Shown here: piece by piece, positions 9,497-18,118 of the stretch | Layout of the letters: every line of letters starts with the position of its first letter | How positions within the stretch are numbered: position 1 is the first letter of the stretch | Origin: Caldifarciminota bacterium | Lineage (GTDB): Bacteria; Hydrothermota; Hydrothermia; B15-G9 | Assembly: GCA_027037615.1 (NCBI GenBank) | Contig: JALVZN010000061.1 | Span: 1-35,538, forward strand | Direction: 5' to 3' | DNA length: 35,538 nucleotides | Program-made: the position numbers and the translations under genes | The notes under the pieces: model-generated | Told to the model about the DNA's origin: nothing | The model's database searches: none | The model's input: only the letters and a program-made list of their open reading frames with translations

Positions 9497-10291
9497 TCAC
9501 CTCCCCTCGACTTCCGCTGTTTTGACATCTTTGATTGCCAGCTCACGGTTGCCCTGATCGACCTGATAAGCCCAATCGAACTGGCAATATCCGGGGCCAA
9601 GTGCTGTGACCCTGAATTTGGCATAGTGCATGTCGGCAGTCCTGACTATGTAAGAGTGTCCGCGAATGAGCTCCACCCATCCGAGCCGCGACCAGCCCTC
9701 CTCAGGCGCGTAATCGATATCGTCAAGCGATTCGGTGTAACCGAAATCCTGAATCTCGGTGCCGTTCGTCGTGTTCATGAAATGCAGGCCGTAAGTTGTG
9801 TCGTATTCGTAGAAGATGTCACAAAGGACATCGTTGTAACTGACCACCTGAGCGGTCGAAAAGTCCCATCCGGCGTTATTCGGATGTGTGTGGTAATCCC
9901 TGAGTATCACATTCTCGCCGGACGGACGGGGCGTATCGAAAACGAGCTCATCCGAAAGGTCGCTCTCATTGCCGTGAATGTCAAAAGCGCTTATGGCGTA
10001 GTAATATGTGCGCCCGTTTTCAACATCACGATCGATGTAAAATGTGTCGCTTGTTGTCCCAATGCGTTCAAAATAGCCTGAGGGCTGGTCGTTTCGATAA
10101 ACATGGTAGCCCGCAAGGTCGTTCTCCTGATTGGCGAGCCAGACCAGAGTTACCTCACCATCTCCCGTAATCGATCTGACGCCACGAGGTTTGAACGGCG
10201 GCGTGGTGTCCTCAACATACTCATCGCACCCCGTCATCGCCGTTCCCAAAAGGAGCAGAGCTGCAAGGCCAACCATCGACAACCTGTTCAT
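9497..10291 (-). CDS. Lipoprotein with fibronectin type III domain
   Basis: MNRLSMVGLAALLLLGTAMTGCDEYVED lipobox; FN3-like block PRGVRSITGDGEVTLVWLANQENDLAGYHVYRND...YYYAISAFDIHGNES; SD AGGAGG 6 nt before ATG 10291. Confidence 0.82.
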   Translation of the reverse strand: MNRLSMVGLAALLLLGTAMTGCDEYVEDTTPPFKPRGVRSITGDGEVTLVWLANQENDLAGYHVYRNDQPSGYFERIGTTSDTFYIDRDVENGRTYYYAISAFDIHGNESDLSDELVFDTPRPSGENVILRDYHTHPNNAGWDFSTAQVVSYNDVLCDIFYEYDTTYGLHFMNTTNGTEIQDFGYTESLDDIDYAPEEGWSRLGWVELIRGHSYIVRTADMHYAKFRVTALGPGYCQFDWAYQVDQGNRELAIKDVKTAEVEGR

Positions 10292-10401
10292 GTTCATCCT
10301 CCTTTCTTCAGTTTTTGAGTTTGCAAATTTTATGCCATTAAACAAATTTGGCTCTATGACAGCGAAATTCGGTCGGTTACTGAAATCAAGCCGCACTGTT
10401 C

Positions 10402-10440
10402 CTGTGCATAAGCGGCGTCCTACTGCACAGATTTTGTGCA
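10402..10440. promoter_or_regulatory. Triple alternating TGTGCA/TGCACA inverted repeats in a divergent intergenic region
   Basis: CTGTGCA 10402-10408, TGCACAG 10424-10430 and TGTGCA 10435-10440 between dnaB and the lipoprotein gene. Confidence 0.4.
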
Positions 10441-10522
10441 AATATGGTCGAAATCGGCAGAGTAGGGGAGTGAAAACGGGAAATCGGGCACGAAAAACAT
10501 AACCTTTATACTTTTGACCGTC

Positions 10523-11902
10523 ATGAACGGAACGGGAAACGAAAGCGGAAGGGTTCCTCCCCATTCGATAGAGGCCGAGATAGTCGTTCTCGGAGCGATG
10601 CTTCTCGACGATAATGCGCTTTTGAAAGGCATGGAGCAGCTGCGGGAGGAGGATTTTTACTTTCCGCATCACAAAAAGATCTTCAGGGTCATCCATGATC
10701 TTTTCGAGCGAAACACCGTTGTCGATGCCATAACCGTCAAGGACGAACTGGCTCGTCGGGGCCAGCTTGAGGAGATAGGCGGCGCCAAATACATTGCGGA
10801 GCTCGTCTCGATGGCCTCATCGCCCGCAATCTTCGACCGACATCTCGACCTGTTGATAGAGAAATCGCTCTATCGCAAGGCGATAGAGGTGGCTTCCCGA
10901 ATACTCGAAGACGCATACATGCAGAAATACGAGGACGCAGATGACCTGCTCGACCACGCTGAGCAGATGATTCTGGACATCAGGGCCAAGAGGATGAGGA
11001 CGGGGTTCCAGTATGTGCCGTCGATGATCAACGAGGTGTTCAACCAGATAAACGCCCTCATCCAGCATCGAGGCGAGGTAAGCGGCATCCCGACGGGCTT
11101 CGACGATCTGGATCATCTGACCACCGGCTTTCATCCCGGTGAATACATCGTCATTGCTTCCCGTCCGTCGATGGGAAAAACGAGCTTCGCACTCAGCATA
11201 ATGCGGCATCTCAGCGTGGACGAAGGCATACCGACCGCCATCTTCAGCATCGAGATGTCTGCCGACCAGCTCGTGCAGAGGCTGTTGTGCATGCAGGGGA
11301 AAATCGATGCCAACATGTTGAGAAAAGGCGAGTTGCGGCCTGAAGACATCCGTAAACTGACGAAGGCTGCTGAGGATCTGAGACGCGCTCCCATCTACAT
11401 AGACGACACCCCGTCCATCTCGTTGATGGAGCTCAGGGCGAAAGCCCGCAGGATAGTCAAGGAGGAGCATGTCAAGATAATCTTCATCGACTACCTTCAG
11501 CTAATTCAGGGGCCGAGGACGGAAAACAGGCAGCAGGAGATCTCGGCGATATCCAGATCCCTGAAATCGCTTGCAAAGGAGATCGATGTGCCGGTAATAG
11601 CGCTTTCTCAGCTCTCAAGGGCGGTGGAGATGCGGCAAAACAAACGGCCTCAGCTCTCGGACCTGAGGGAATCGGGAGCAATCGAACAGGATGCCGATGC
11701 CGTCATGTTCATCTACCGCGATGAGGTTTACAATCCGAACGCAAAGCCCGGCATTGCCGAGATACTGCTGAGCAAGCAGAGGAACGGCCCGACCGGCAAG
11801 GTCACGCTTTACTTCCACAAGGAATACACATTGTTTGTGCCTTACACTGAAGACGAGTATCTGGGCGAAGACGAACTTGACATAGGCGATATGCCGTTCT
11901 GA
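10523..11902 (+). CDS. dnaB: Replicative DNA helicase DnaB
   Basis: PPHSIEAEIVVLGAMLLD; Walker A ASRPSMGKTSFALSI; IIFIDYLQLIQGP; LSQLSRAVEMRQNKRPQLSDLRESGAIEQDADAV. ATG 10523 preferred to TTG 10514. Confidence 0.95.
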   Translation: MNGTGNESGRVPPHSIEAEIVVLGAMLLDDNALLKGMEQLREEDFYFPHHKKIFRVIHDLFERNTVVDAITVKDELARRGQLEEIGGAKYIAELVSMASSPAIFDRHLDLLIEKSLYRKAIEVASRILEDAYMQKYEDADDLLDHAEQMILDIRAKRMRTGFQYVPSMINEVFNQINALIQHRGEVSGIPTGFDDLDHLTTGFHPGEYIVIASRPSMGKTSFALSIMRHLSVDEGIPTAIFSIEMSADQLVQRLLCMQGKIDANMLRKGELRPEDIRKLTKAAEDLRRAPIYIDDTPSISLMELRAKARRIVKEEHVKIIFIDYLQLIQGPRTENRQQEISAISRSLKSLAKEIDVPVIALSQLSRAVEMRQNKRPQLSDLRESGAIEQDADAVMFIYRDEVYNPNAKPGIAEILLSKQRNGPTGKVTLYFHKEYTLFVPYTEDEYLGEDELDIGDMPF

Positions 11903-11914
11903 CAGGATTGGAAA

Positions 11915-12667
11915 ATGAAAAGTTTACTGCTGTTTTTTGAGCATCTCGGGATGGGCACGCTTTTGCTCCTGCGCACGCTGAAGTCGTTGCGGGAGATCGG
12001 CAAAGTGCTCAAGCATCCCTTCTGGGAGCAGATGGATGTCATGTTCTTCGGCTCCGTGCCGCTCGTCATACTGACCGCCGTGTTCTCAGGACTGGTCACC
12101 ACCGTCCAGATAGGCTATTACGGAAGAGGTTACGCGCCACTCGATTATGTCGGAGTGGCGGTCGCCAAGATGGTGATGATCGAGCTCGGACCCGTATTGA
12201 CCGCTCTCATAGTTGCGGGTCGCATAGGCGCAGGCATAGCCGCGGAGATAGGCACGATGCGGGTCACGGAACAGATCGATTCGCTCGAATGCATGGGCAT
12301 CGACCCCGTGCGGTTCCTCGTCCTGCCGCGCGTCCTCGCCGGCATGGTGATCCTGCCAGCACTGACCATCGTCGCAGACCTCACAGCTATCCTCACAAGC
12401 AGCATAGCGGCGGATTTCTACATCGGGGTGCCGACATACATCTACTTTCACGGGATCAGGCTGTTTTTCGCGCCCAAGGACCTGTGGGGCGGGCTGATCA
12501 AATCCCTGTTTTTCGGGATCATCATCACCATGGTCGGCTCCCATTGGGGCTTTGCGACGGAGAAAGGGGCGACGGGCGTGGGTAAAGCTACGACAAGCGC
12601 CGTGGTCACATCGTCCCTGTTCATAATTTTCGCAGATTACATCCTCACGGTGATGATTTACAGGTAG
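11915..12667 (+). CDS. mlaE: MlaE-family ABC transporter permease
   Basis: FFGSVPLVILTAVFSGLVTTVQIGYY...ELGPVLTALIVAGRIGAGIAAEIGTMRVTEQIDSLECMGIDPVRFLVLPRVLAG is the canonical MlaE family block. Confidence 0.9.
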   Translation: MKSLLLFFEHLGMGTLLLLRTLKSLREIGKVLKHPFWEQMDVMFFGSVPLVILTAVFSGLVTTVQIGYYGRGYAPLDYVGVAVAKMVMIELGPVLTALIVAGRIGAGIAAEIGTMRVTEQIDSLECMGIDPVRFLVLPRVLAGMVILPALTIVADLTAILTSSIAADFYIGVPTYIYFHGIRLFFAPKDLWGGLIKSLFFGIIITMVGSHWGFATEKGATGVGKATTSAVVTSSLFIIFADYILTVMIYR

Positions 12668-12671
12668 CGAG

Positions 12672-13415
12672 ATGATAGAGCTCATTGATGTGCACAAATC
12701 ATTTGGCAAAAAAGAAGTTTTGAGGGGCGTCAACCTGAAAGTGGTAAGCGGCGAGTGCCTCGTCATTCTCGGGAGAAGTGGGACAGGCAAGTCAGTGTTG
12801 TTAAAGCACATAGTCGGGTTGATCCAGCCGAATAGGGGTAAGGTTATCGTCGATGGAGTTGACATAAATCGGATTTCGGAGGCCAGATTGTATGAAATTC
12901 GGCGAAACATCGGCTTCGTTTTTCAGGGAGGCGCACTTTTCGACTCGATGGATGTCTTCACGAATGTCGCAATGCCACTCATTGAAAACGAGAAATTCAG
13001 CGACAAGGAGATAGAGGAGAGGGTCATGCATGTGCTCGGCCTCGTTGACCTTCAGGATGCCGCATTTCTGATGCCTTCCGAGCTGTCAGGGGGCATGCGG
13101 AAAAGGGTGGCTATTGCCCGCGCACTTGTGGCTGAGCCGGGTTACATACTTTACGACGAACCCACGACAGGCCTCGATCCGATAATCTCTGACAGGATTA
13201 ACGACCTCATGATAGAGCTCAACTCGCAGCTCGGCGTCACCAGCGTCGTGGTCACTCACGACATCCACAGCGCCCTGAGGATAGCAGACAGGATCGTGCT
13301 CCTGTCAAACGGGGTCATAAAGGTCAACACGAAGCGAAGCGATGTCTGGAATGTGGATGACCCCGAATTTCGAGATTTTCTCCGTGTTTTCAAAGCCTTG
13401 AAGGAAATCGAATGA
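12672..13415 (+). CDS. mlaF: MlaF-family ABC transporter ATP-binding protein
   Basis: Walker A LGRSGTGKSVLLK, signature LSGGMRKRVAIARAL, Walker B YILYDEPTTGLDP. Confidence 0.9.
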   Translation: MIELIDVHKSFGKKEVLRGVNLKVVSGECLVILGRSGTGKSVLLKHIVGLIQPNRGKVIVDGVDINRISEARLYEIRRNIGFVFQGGALFDSMDVFTNVAMPLIENEKFSDKEIEERVMHVLGLVDLQDAAFLMPSELSGGMRKRVAIARALVAEPGYILYDEPTTGLDPIISDRINDLMIELNSQLGVTSVVVTHDIHSALRIADRIVLLSNGVIKVNTKRSDVWNVDDPEFRDFLRVFKALKEIE

Positions 13416-13447
13416 GCGGATGGAGATCCGCTAAAGGAGGTTTTGCC

Positions 13448-14077
13448 ATGAAAAAGCTGGCTGCAATGTTTGTGGTAGTGGCCCTTTTGGGGGTCGCAGG
13501 CTGCGGAAAGACCGAAGGTGGAGGCGGCGGAGGCGGTAGTTCTACCACCTTCAACAACCCGCTTCCGCTGTCGGTAGGCAACTGGTGGGCCTATGTGGAA
13601 AGTGACTCAACTCGCGACACACTGTTTATCAGAGGCACAACTAACATGAACGGGAAAGAGGTGTTTGTAGGAGTGTCTATGCCGGAAGGAGATACATCAT
13701 ACTTTTACCTCGAAAACGGCTACATCCACGAAATACACGACATAGAAAATGTGGGGATGGTCGATATGAAGTTCCTAAAGGTGCCGCTTTCGGTGGGCGA
13801 TCAATGGTCAGTTTATGCAAGTTCGGATACCTCATGGTCGTTCACGATGACCGCCGAAGCCGATGGGACAGAGGACATACATGTGCCTGCGGGCGATTTC
13901 AGCACGATCAGGGTGGTTTACACCACGATCACAACCATGACATTTAACGGCCAGACCTTCGCAGATACAACTTACGACTATGCCTATTACGCTGATAATG
14001 TAGGAGTTGTGAAGACTCGCGATGTAGGCCGTGCTGAGACGAATGTCAGCGAGCTCGAAAACTATCACACGGAATGA
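13448..14077 (+). CDS. Lipoprotein of unknown function with poly-Gly linker
   Basis: MKKLAAMFVVVALLGVAGCGKTEGGGGGGGSS lipobox; SD AAAGGAGG 7 nt upstream of ATG 13448. Confidence 0.75.
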   Translation: MKKLAAMFVVVALLGVAGCGKTEGGGGGGGSSTTFNNPLPLSVGNWWAYVESDSTRDTLFIRGTTNMNGKEVFVGVSMPEGDTSYFYLENGYIHEIHDIENVGMVDMKFLKVPLSVGDQWSVYASSDTSWSFTMTAEADGTEDIHVPAGDFSTIRVVYTTITTMTFNGQTFADTTYDYAYYADNVGVVKTRDVGRAETNVSELENYHTE

Positions 14078-14112
14078 CCTAATCCAATCACAGGATCAAG
14101 CTTTTCTGGAGC

Positions 14113-14130
14113 GGGGGGCTTCGGCCCCCC
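14113..14130 (+). terminator. Rho-independent terminator (UUCG tetraloop)
   Basis: GGGGGGC-TTCG-GCCCCCC followed by TTTAATTT after the lipoprotein stop. Confidence 0.85.
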
Positions 14131-14247
14131 TTTAATTTGCTGCCATGCGGACATTTGGAATTAGAAATCCATCGAGCCTGTGAGAAGTGGCTCAACGGGA
14201 GCGTTTCGCCGTCCAACCGACCGATTTGATGGGTTATACTCAAAGGC

Positions 14248-15078
14248 ATGAAAAGGGTTTTCATATCCATCGACATGGAGGGCATATCCGGGCTCGCAAA
14301 CTGGAAGGAGCCCCGCGATGTGATGTCAAAGATGATGCTCGGCGACTTGATGGCGGCCATCGAGGGCGCATTTGACGGCGGCGCTGACAGGATACTGGTG
14401 GCAGATTCCCATTCCTACGGCATGAACATCCCGCCACATGAACTGCCGCGCAATGTCGAGCTCGTTCGCGGCTATCCGCGCAAGTATTACATGATGGCAG
14501 GGCTTGATGGCGATTTCGATGTCGTTTTCTTCATCGGGTATCATGCCCCTGCGGGATACCTTCACGGCCAGATGGACCACACATACTCCTCATTTTCGAT
14601 CTTCAGGGTCAGGGTGAACGGCGAAGTGTTCGGTGAGGCCGAATTGAATGCGCTCTATGCGGCCGAGCTGGGCGTGCCAGTGGGGTTGATTACAGGCGAC
14701 AGCGCACTCATGGAGTTCTCAAAGCCCAATTTCCCCGAAACTGTCAGATTCGTTGTCACGAAGGAGGGGATGTCAAGGTTTTCTGCAAGGCTTTACCCTG
14801 TCGAAGAAGTGCACGAGAAGATACGGGAACAGGCCAGAGAGACCGTGAATGCGAGCAAGTCGCTGAAGCTGTTCGACAAACTGGATCCTGATGGTGGCTA
14901 CGAACTTGAGATCGAACTGAACGACACCTTAAAGGCTGATCTGATAGAGGTTATGCCAGGGTTTGAGCGGATCGACGGGCGGAGGCTGATGTATCGCGCA
15001 TCGACTGCGGCTGATGTGCTGCGCGTCGTCCACGCATCTGCCATAATGGGAGCTTATGCGAGGTTACTCAGCGGCTGA
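14248..15078 (+). CDS. M55 family metallopeptidase (DppA-like D-aminopeptidase)
   Basis: MKRVFISIDMEGISGLANW; DSHSYGMNI; HAPAGYLHGQMDHTYSS; GEAELNALYAAELGVPVGLITGDSAL. Confidence 0.92.
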   Translation: MKRVFISIDMEGISGLANWKEPRDVMSKMMLGDLMAAIEGAFDGGADRILVADSHSYGMNIPPHELPRNVELVRGYPRKYYMMAGLDGDFDVVFFIGYHAPAGYLHGQMDHTYSSFSIFRVRVNGEVFGEAELNALYAAELGVPVGLITGDSALMEFSKPNFPETVRFVVTKEGMSRFSARLYPVEEVHEKIREQARETVNASKSLKLFDKLDPDGGYELEIELNDTLKADLIEVMPGFERIDGRRLMYRASTAADVLRVVHASAIMGAYARLLSG

Positions 15079-15346
15079 CATCGTCTTCGGCATCTGAACC
15101 TTCGGCATCCGAACTTTTTTCGGCTTCAGCTGGGGCTTTCTCGCTCGATTTGTCGCCTCTGTAAACTATGATGCTATACCTTTTTGATGCTAACCCACTG
15201 ATCACGAGATAAATCCCTAAAAGTATCACGAATATCGGCCAGTCCCGTTCCAGATCGAACTTGAAATAGCCGAATTTGTTCAACCATATCAAGATCCCAA
15301 TAGCCACAAATGTTATGCCCCAGAAAACTCTGCTTCTCATGGCCAC
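15068..15346 (-). CDS. Small membrane protein, DUF5668/LiaF-TM-like
   Basis: RSRVFWGITFVAIGILIWLNKFGYF...WPIFVILLGIYLVISGL; two TM helices then an acidic tail; overlaps the convergent M55 gene by 11 bp. Confidence 0.65.
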   Translation of the reverse strand: MAMRSRVFWGITFVAIGILIWLNKFGYFKFDLERDWPIFVILLGIYLVISGLASKRYSIIVYRGDKSSEKAPAEAEKSSDAEGSDAEDDVSR

Positions 15347-15456
15347 CTCCTGTTTGCAGCTGCGGTTCTTATTTTTATGTCATCCATTGGCCAAGTCAAA
15401 AATGAGTGGTCCCCTTAGCGTCCCTTAAAAATGCGCGGTGATGCATATCAGTAAAA

Positions 15457-15485
15457 TTGAAAAACCTATGTGCCAGCGATAAAAT
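15457..15485 (+). promoter_or_regulatory. Predicted sigma70-like promoter of the wzz-like gene
   Basis: TTGAAA (15457-15462), 17-bp spacer, TAAAAT (15480-15485); ATG only 8 nt downstream. Confidence 0.6.
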
Positions 15486-15493
15486 TTTAGCCC

Positions 15494-16639
15494 ATGAAAC
15501 ACGGAACTCTTGAGATAATTATCAAGTGGAGGAGATTTATTTACCTAAATGTCATAGCGGTGACATTATTTTCCATTATCCTCGTTTTTGTTGTAAAGCC
15601 GAAATACACCGCACATACCTCATTCCAGCCTGTAATCGAACTGCAGGAAGGTCAGGCAGGCGCTTCCCTCGCCCTTTCGATGATGCTCGGACAGGGTTTC
15701 ATGTCTCCGGGCGACATGTATATCGACATAATGAAAAGCAGGCTCGTTCAGGATTCGATAATCAAAAAATTCAATCTCATGAAGAAATTCAAGACGAAGA
15801 ACATGGACAAGGCGAGGAAGCGGTTTAACGATGTGGTCGAGTTTAAGTCCAGACTCACAGGGATGGTGGATGTCTCCGTCACGCTCGACGACCCTGTGTT
15901 GGCGGCGGAGGTTGCAAACAGCATAGTCGAACGGCTTGATGAAGTTAATCGTGAGATCATAATGACCAAAGGCAAAGAGATGCGGATATTCCTGGAGAAA
16001 AGGCTGGAGGAGGCCAGGGCCGATCTTGATAGCACCCAGAAAAAACTTGAGGAGTTCCAGAAAAAACACAAAGTTCTTGACATTTCGGACGAATTGAAAG
16101 CGGCCATAACCGCATATTCCAACCTGAAAGCGCAGGAATTGAGCAAAGAAATTCACCTGCAAACGCTTTTGAAGGTGTTATCGCCCGACAATCCTCAGGT
16201 GCACAAGGTGCAGATAGAGCTGAATTCCATCAAGCAGAAGTTGAAACAGTATGAAACCAAAGGGATAGGCGGGTTCGGTGCAGGCATAAATGTGCCACTC
16301 GATAGCATGCCATCCGTTGCAGTCCAGTTCGCCAACCTCAAGATGGACCTGGAGATAAAGACCAAAGTCTATGGTTACATCGTCGAGCAATACGAGAAGG
16401 CACGGGTGATGGAGGCCAAGGATACGCCGACACTTCAGGTGATAGATGTTGCCATCCCACCTGAGCTTAAGTCGTGGCCGAAACGCAAGGTCTTTGTGAT
16501 AGCGTCGTTCGTCATAAGCCTCATATTTTCCATATTGCTCGCTTTTGTGCTCGAATTCATCGACAGGATCTACGCTGATCCTGCTTTTGACACATTCAGG
16601 AAGGCAATTGAAAAAATAAAAGGAGATTTGAAGCTGTGA
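15494..16639 (+). CDS. Wzz-family polysaccharide chain length determinant (no kinase domain)
   Basis: N- and C-terminal TM helices, coiled-coil periplasmic domain; VVKPKYTAHTSFQPV and VIDVAIPPELKSWPKRKVFVIASFVISLIFSILLAFVLEF. Confidence 0.85.
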   Translation: MKHGTLEIIIKWRRFIYLNVIAVTLFSIILVFVVKPKYTAHTSFQPVIELQEGQAGASLALSMMLGQGFMSPGDMYIDIMKSRLVQDSIIKKFNLMKKFKTKNMDKARKRFNDVVEFKSRLTGMVDVSVTLDDPVLAAEVANSIVERLDEVNREIIMTKGKEMRIFLEKRLEEARADLDSTQKKLEEFQKKHKVLDISDELKAAITAYSNLKAQELSKEIHLQTLLKVLSPDNPQVHKVQIELNSIKQKLKQYETKGIGGFGAGINVPLDSMPSVAVQFANLKMDLEIKTKVYGYIVEQYEKARVMEAKDTPTLQVIDVAIPPELKSWPKRKVFVIASFVISLIFSILLAFVLEFIDRIYADPAFDTFRKAIEKIKGDLKL

Positions 16640-17598
16640 TAGATCCAGTATTCAATGAGATCAAAGATCTGCTCACTGAACAGAGGAACCCTGTGAGCAA
16701 AGATATCGATATAATGAGCATAGAAGACGCATTGAGGGTGATCAATTCCGAGGATCAGAAGGTTGCGAAAGCGGTTGAGAAGGAGATCCCTCACATAGCG
16801 AAAGTGGTTGAGATCTATGTGGATACGATAAAGAGGGGCGGTAGGATTTTCTACATAGGTGCGGGCACATCCGGCAGGCTTGGAGTTCTTGATGCAGCTG
16901 AGCTTCCTCCGACATACGGGACGCCGTTCTGGCTTGTGCAGGGCCTGATAGCCGGCGGTTACGGAGCTGTCTTTCGGGCTCAGGAAGGGGCAGAGGACGA
17001 TCCAAAGAACGCAATCGGTGACCTGAAGGAGCGCGGCCTCACGGCTAACGACTTTGTCATAGGCATAGCCGCATCCAAGAGGACGCCTTATGTCGTTGCC
17101 GGCCTTAAGTATGCCCGCGAGGTAGGCGCAAAGACAGCGATGATAACGGTCATACCCCGTGAACAGGTCGATCTGGATGTCGATGTTAAGATCTGCCCCG
17201 TCGTTGGGCCAGAAGTGGTTATGGGCTCAACAAGGATGAAGGCCGGCACAGCGCAGAAGCTTGTCCTGAACATGATCTCGACGGTCGCGATGATTCGCCT
17301 CGGCAAGGTCTATCAGAACATGATGGTCGATCTGTGGGCCACATCCAAGAAGCTTGTTGAGCGCTCGAAGCGGGTCATCATGATCGCCACCGGTGTGGAT
17401 TATGATACTGCGGCTCATTACCTTGACCTCGCAGGCGGTAGCGTTAAAATTGCTATCGTCATGATATTGTCCGGTGCCGATTACGAGGAGGCTAAGAAGA
17501 AACTCGAAGAGGCTGACGGATTTGTGAGGTTTGCCATCGAAAACATTAAAGGGAAGGTGGCGATCGACAATGCTCAGACCGTTAAAGAGGATACTTGA
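16636..17598 (+). CDS. murQ: N-acetylmuramic acid 6-phosphate etherase-like (MurQ family SIS protein)
   Basis: GGRIFYIGAGTSGRLGVLDAAELPPTYGTP...GSTRMKAGTAQKLVLNMISTVAMIRLGKVYQNMMVDLWATSKKL; GTG start overlapping the wzz stop by 4 nt. Confidence 0.9.
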   Translation: MIDPVFNEIKDLLTEQRNPVSKDIDIMSIEDALRVINSEDQKVAKAVEKEIPHIAKVVEIYVDTIKRGGRIFYIGAGTSGRLGVLDAAELPPTYGTPFWLVQGLIAGGYGAVFRAQEGAEDDPKNAIGDLKERGLTANDFVIGIAASKRTPYVVAGLKYAREVGAKTAMITVIPREQVDLDVDVKICPVVGPEVVMGSTRMKAGTAQKLVLNMISTVAMIRLGKVYQNMMVDLWATSKKLVERSKRVIMIATGVDYDTAAHYLDLAGGSVKIAIVMILSGADYEEAKKKLEEADGFVRFAIENIKGKVAIDNAQTVKEDT

Positions 17599-18118
17599 CA
17601 GGAAAAAGCACAAAAAACTAATCGAAAATTACAAAATAGACGAGGATTTCGTCGAGGCAAAGTTAGAAGTAAAGGACCTTGATCTTTTCATCGAAAAATT
17701 CCGGAAATTCCTCAACCAGCAGGAGGTCAGGGATACATTTCGTTGTCATGAGCTTCTGCTCCAATTGGATCAAACTGATCGGCTTCCGATTAAATTCGAT
17801 GGCGTGGAAGGCGTGGGGTTTGTCGATAACTTCAAGATCTCATGTGGCAGCGAGCTCATGGGCCTGATCGTCGCCAAGTTCATCGACAGAAAGTTCTTCA
17901 TCCTCTCCCCTCAGCTCAGGAGAAAGGTCACGCCCGATGAGGTGAAACACCTCAAAGAGGACTGGAAAGCCCCAATAGAACCCATAAGGATATACCTGAA
18001 ACCTGTTGATATCCCGAAGTTTACCGAATTGTTCGAGAAGTTCGTCGCGGGTTATCGGGATGCCTATCCCAACCCGCTCTCGGAAAGGTTTGCGCCTCGC
18101 GTGAACGAAATCAGGTAG
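17570..18118 (+). CDS. Hypothetical protein
   Basis: Same-strand ORF overlapping the murQ 3' end by 29 bp; ATG 17570 (MLRPLKRILDRKKHKK); no family recognised. Confidence 0.6.
   Translation: MLRPLKRILDRKKHKKLIENYKIDEDFVEAKLEVKDLDLFIEKFRKFLNQQEVRDTFRCHELLLQLDQTDRLPIKFDGVEGVGFVDNFKISCGSELMGLIVAKFIDRKFFILSPQLRRKVTPDEVKHLKEDWKAPIEPIRIYLKPVDIPKFTELFEKFVAGYRDAYPNPLSERFAPRVNEIR

Noticed and set aside
12086-12910. 274-aa minus-strand ORF across mlaE/mlaF
   Set aside because: Spans two well-supported sense genes; no motif.
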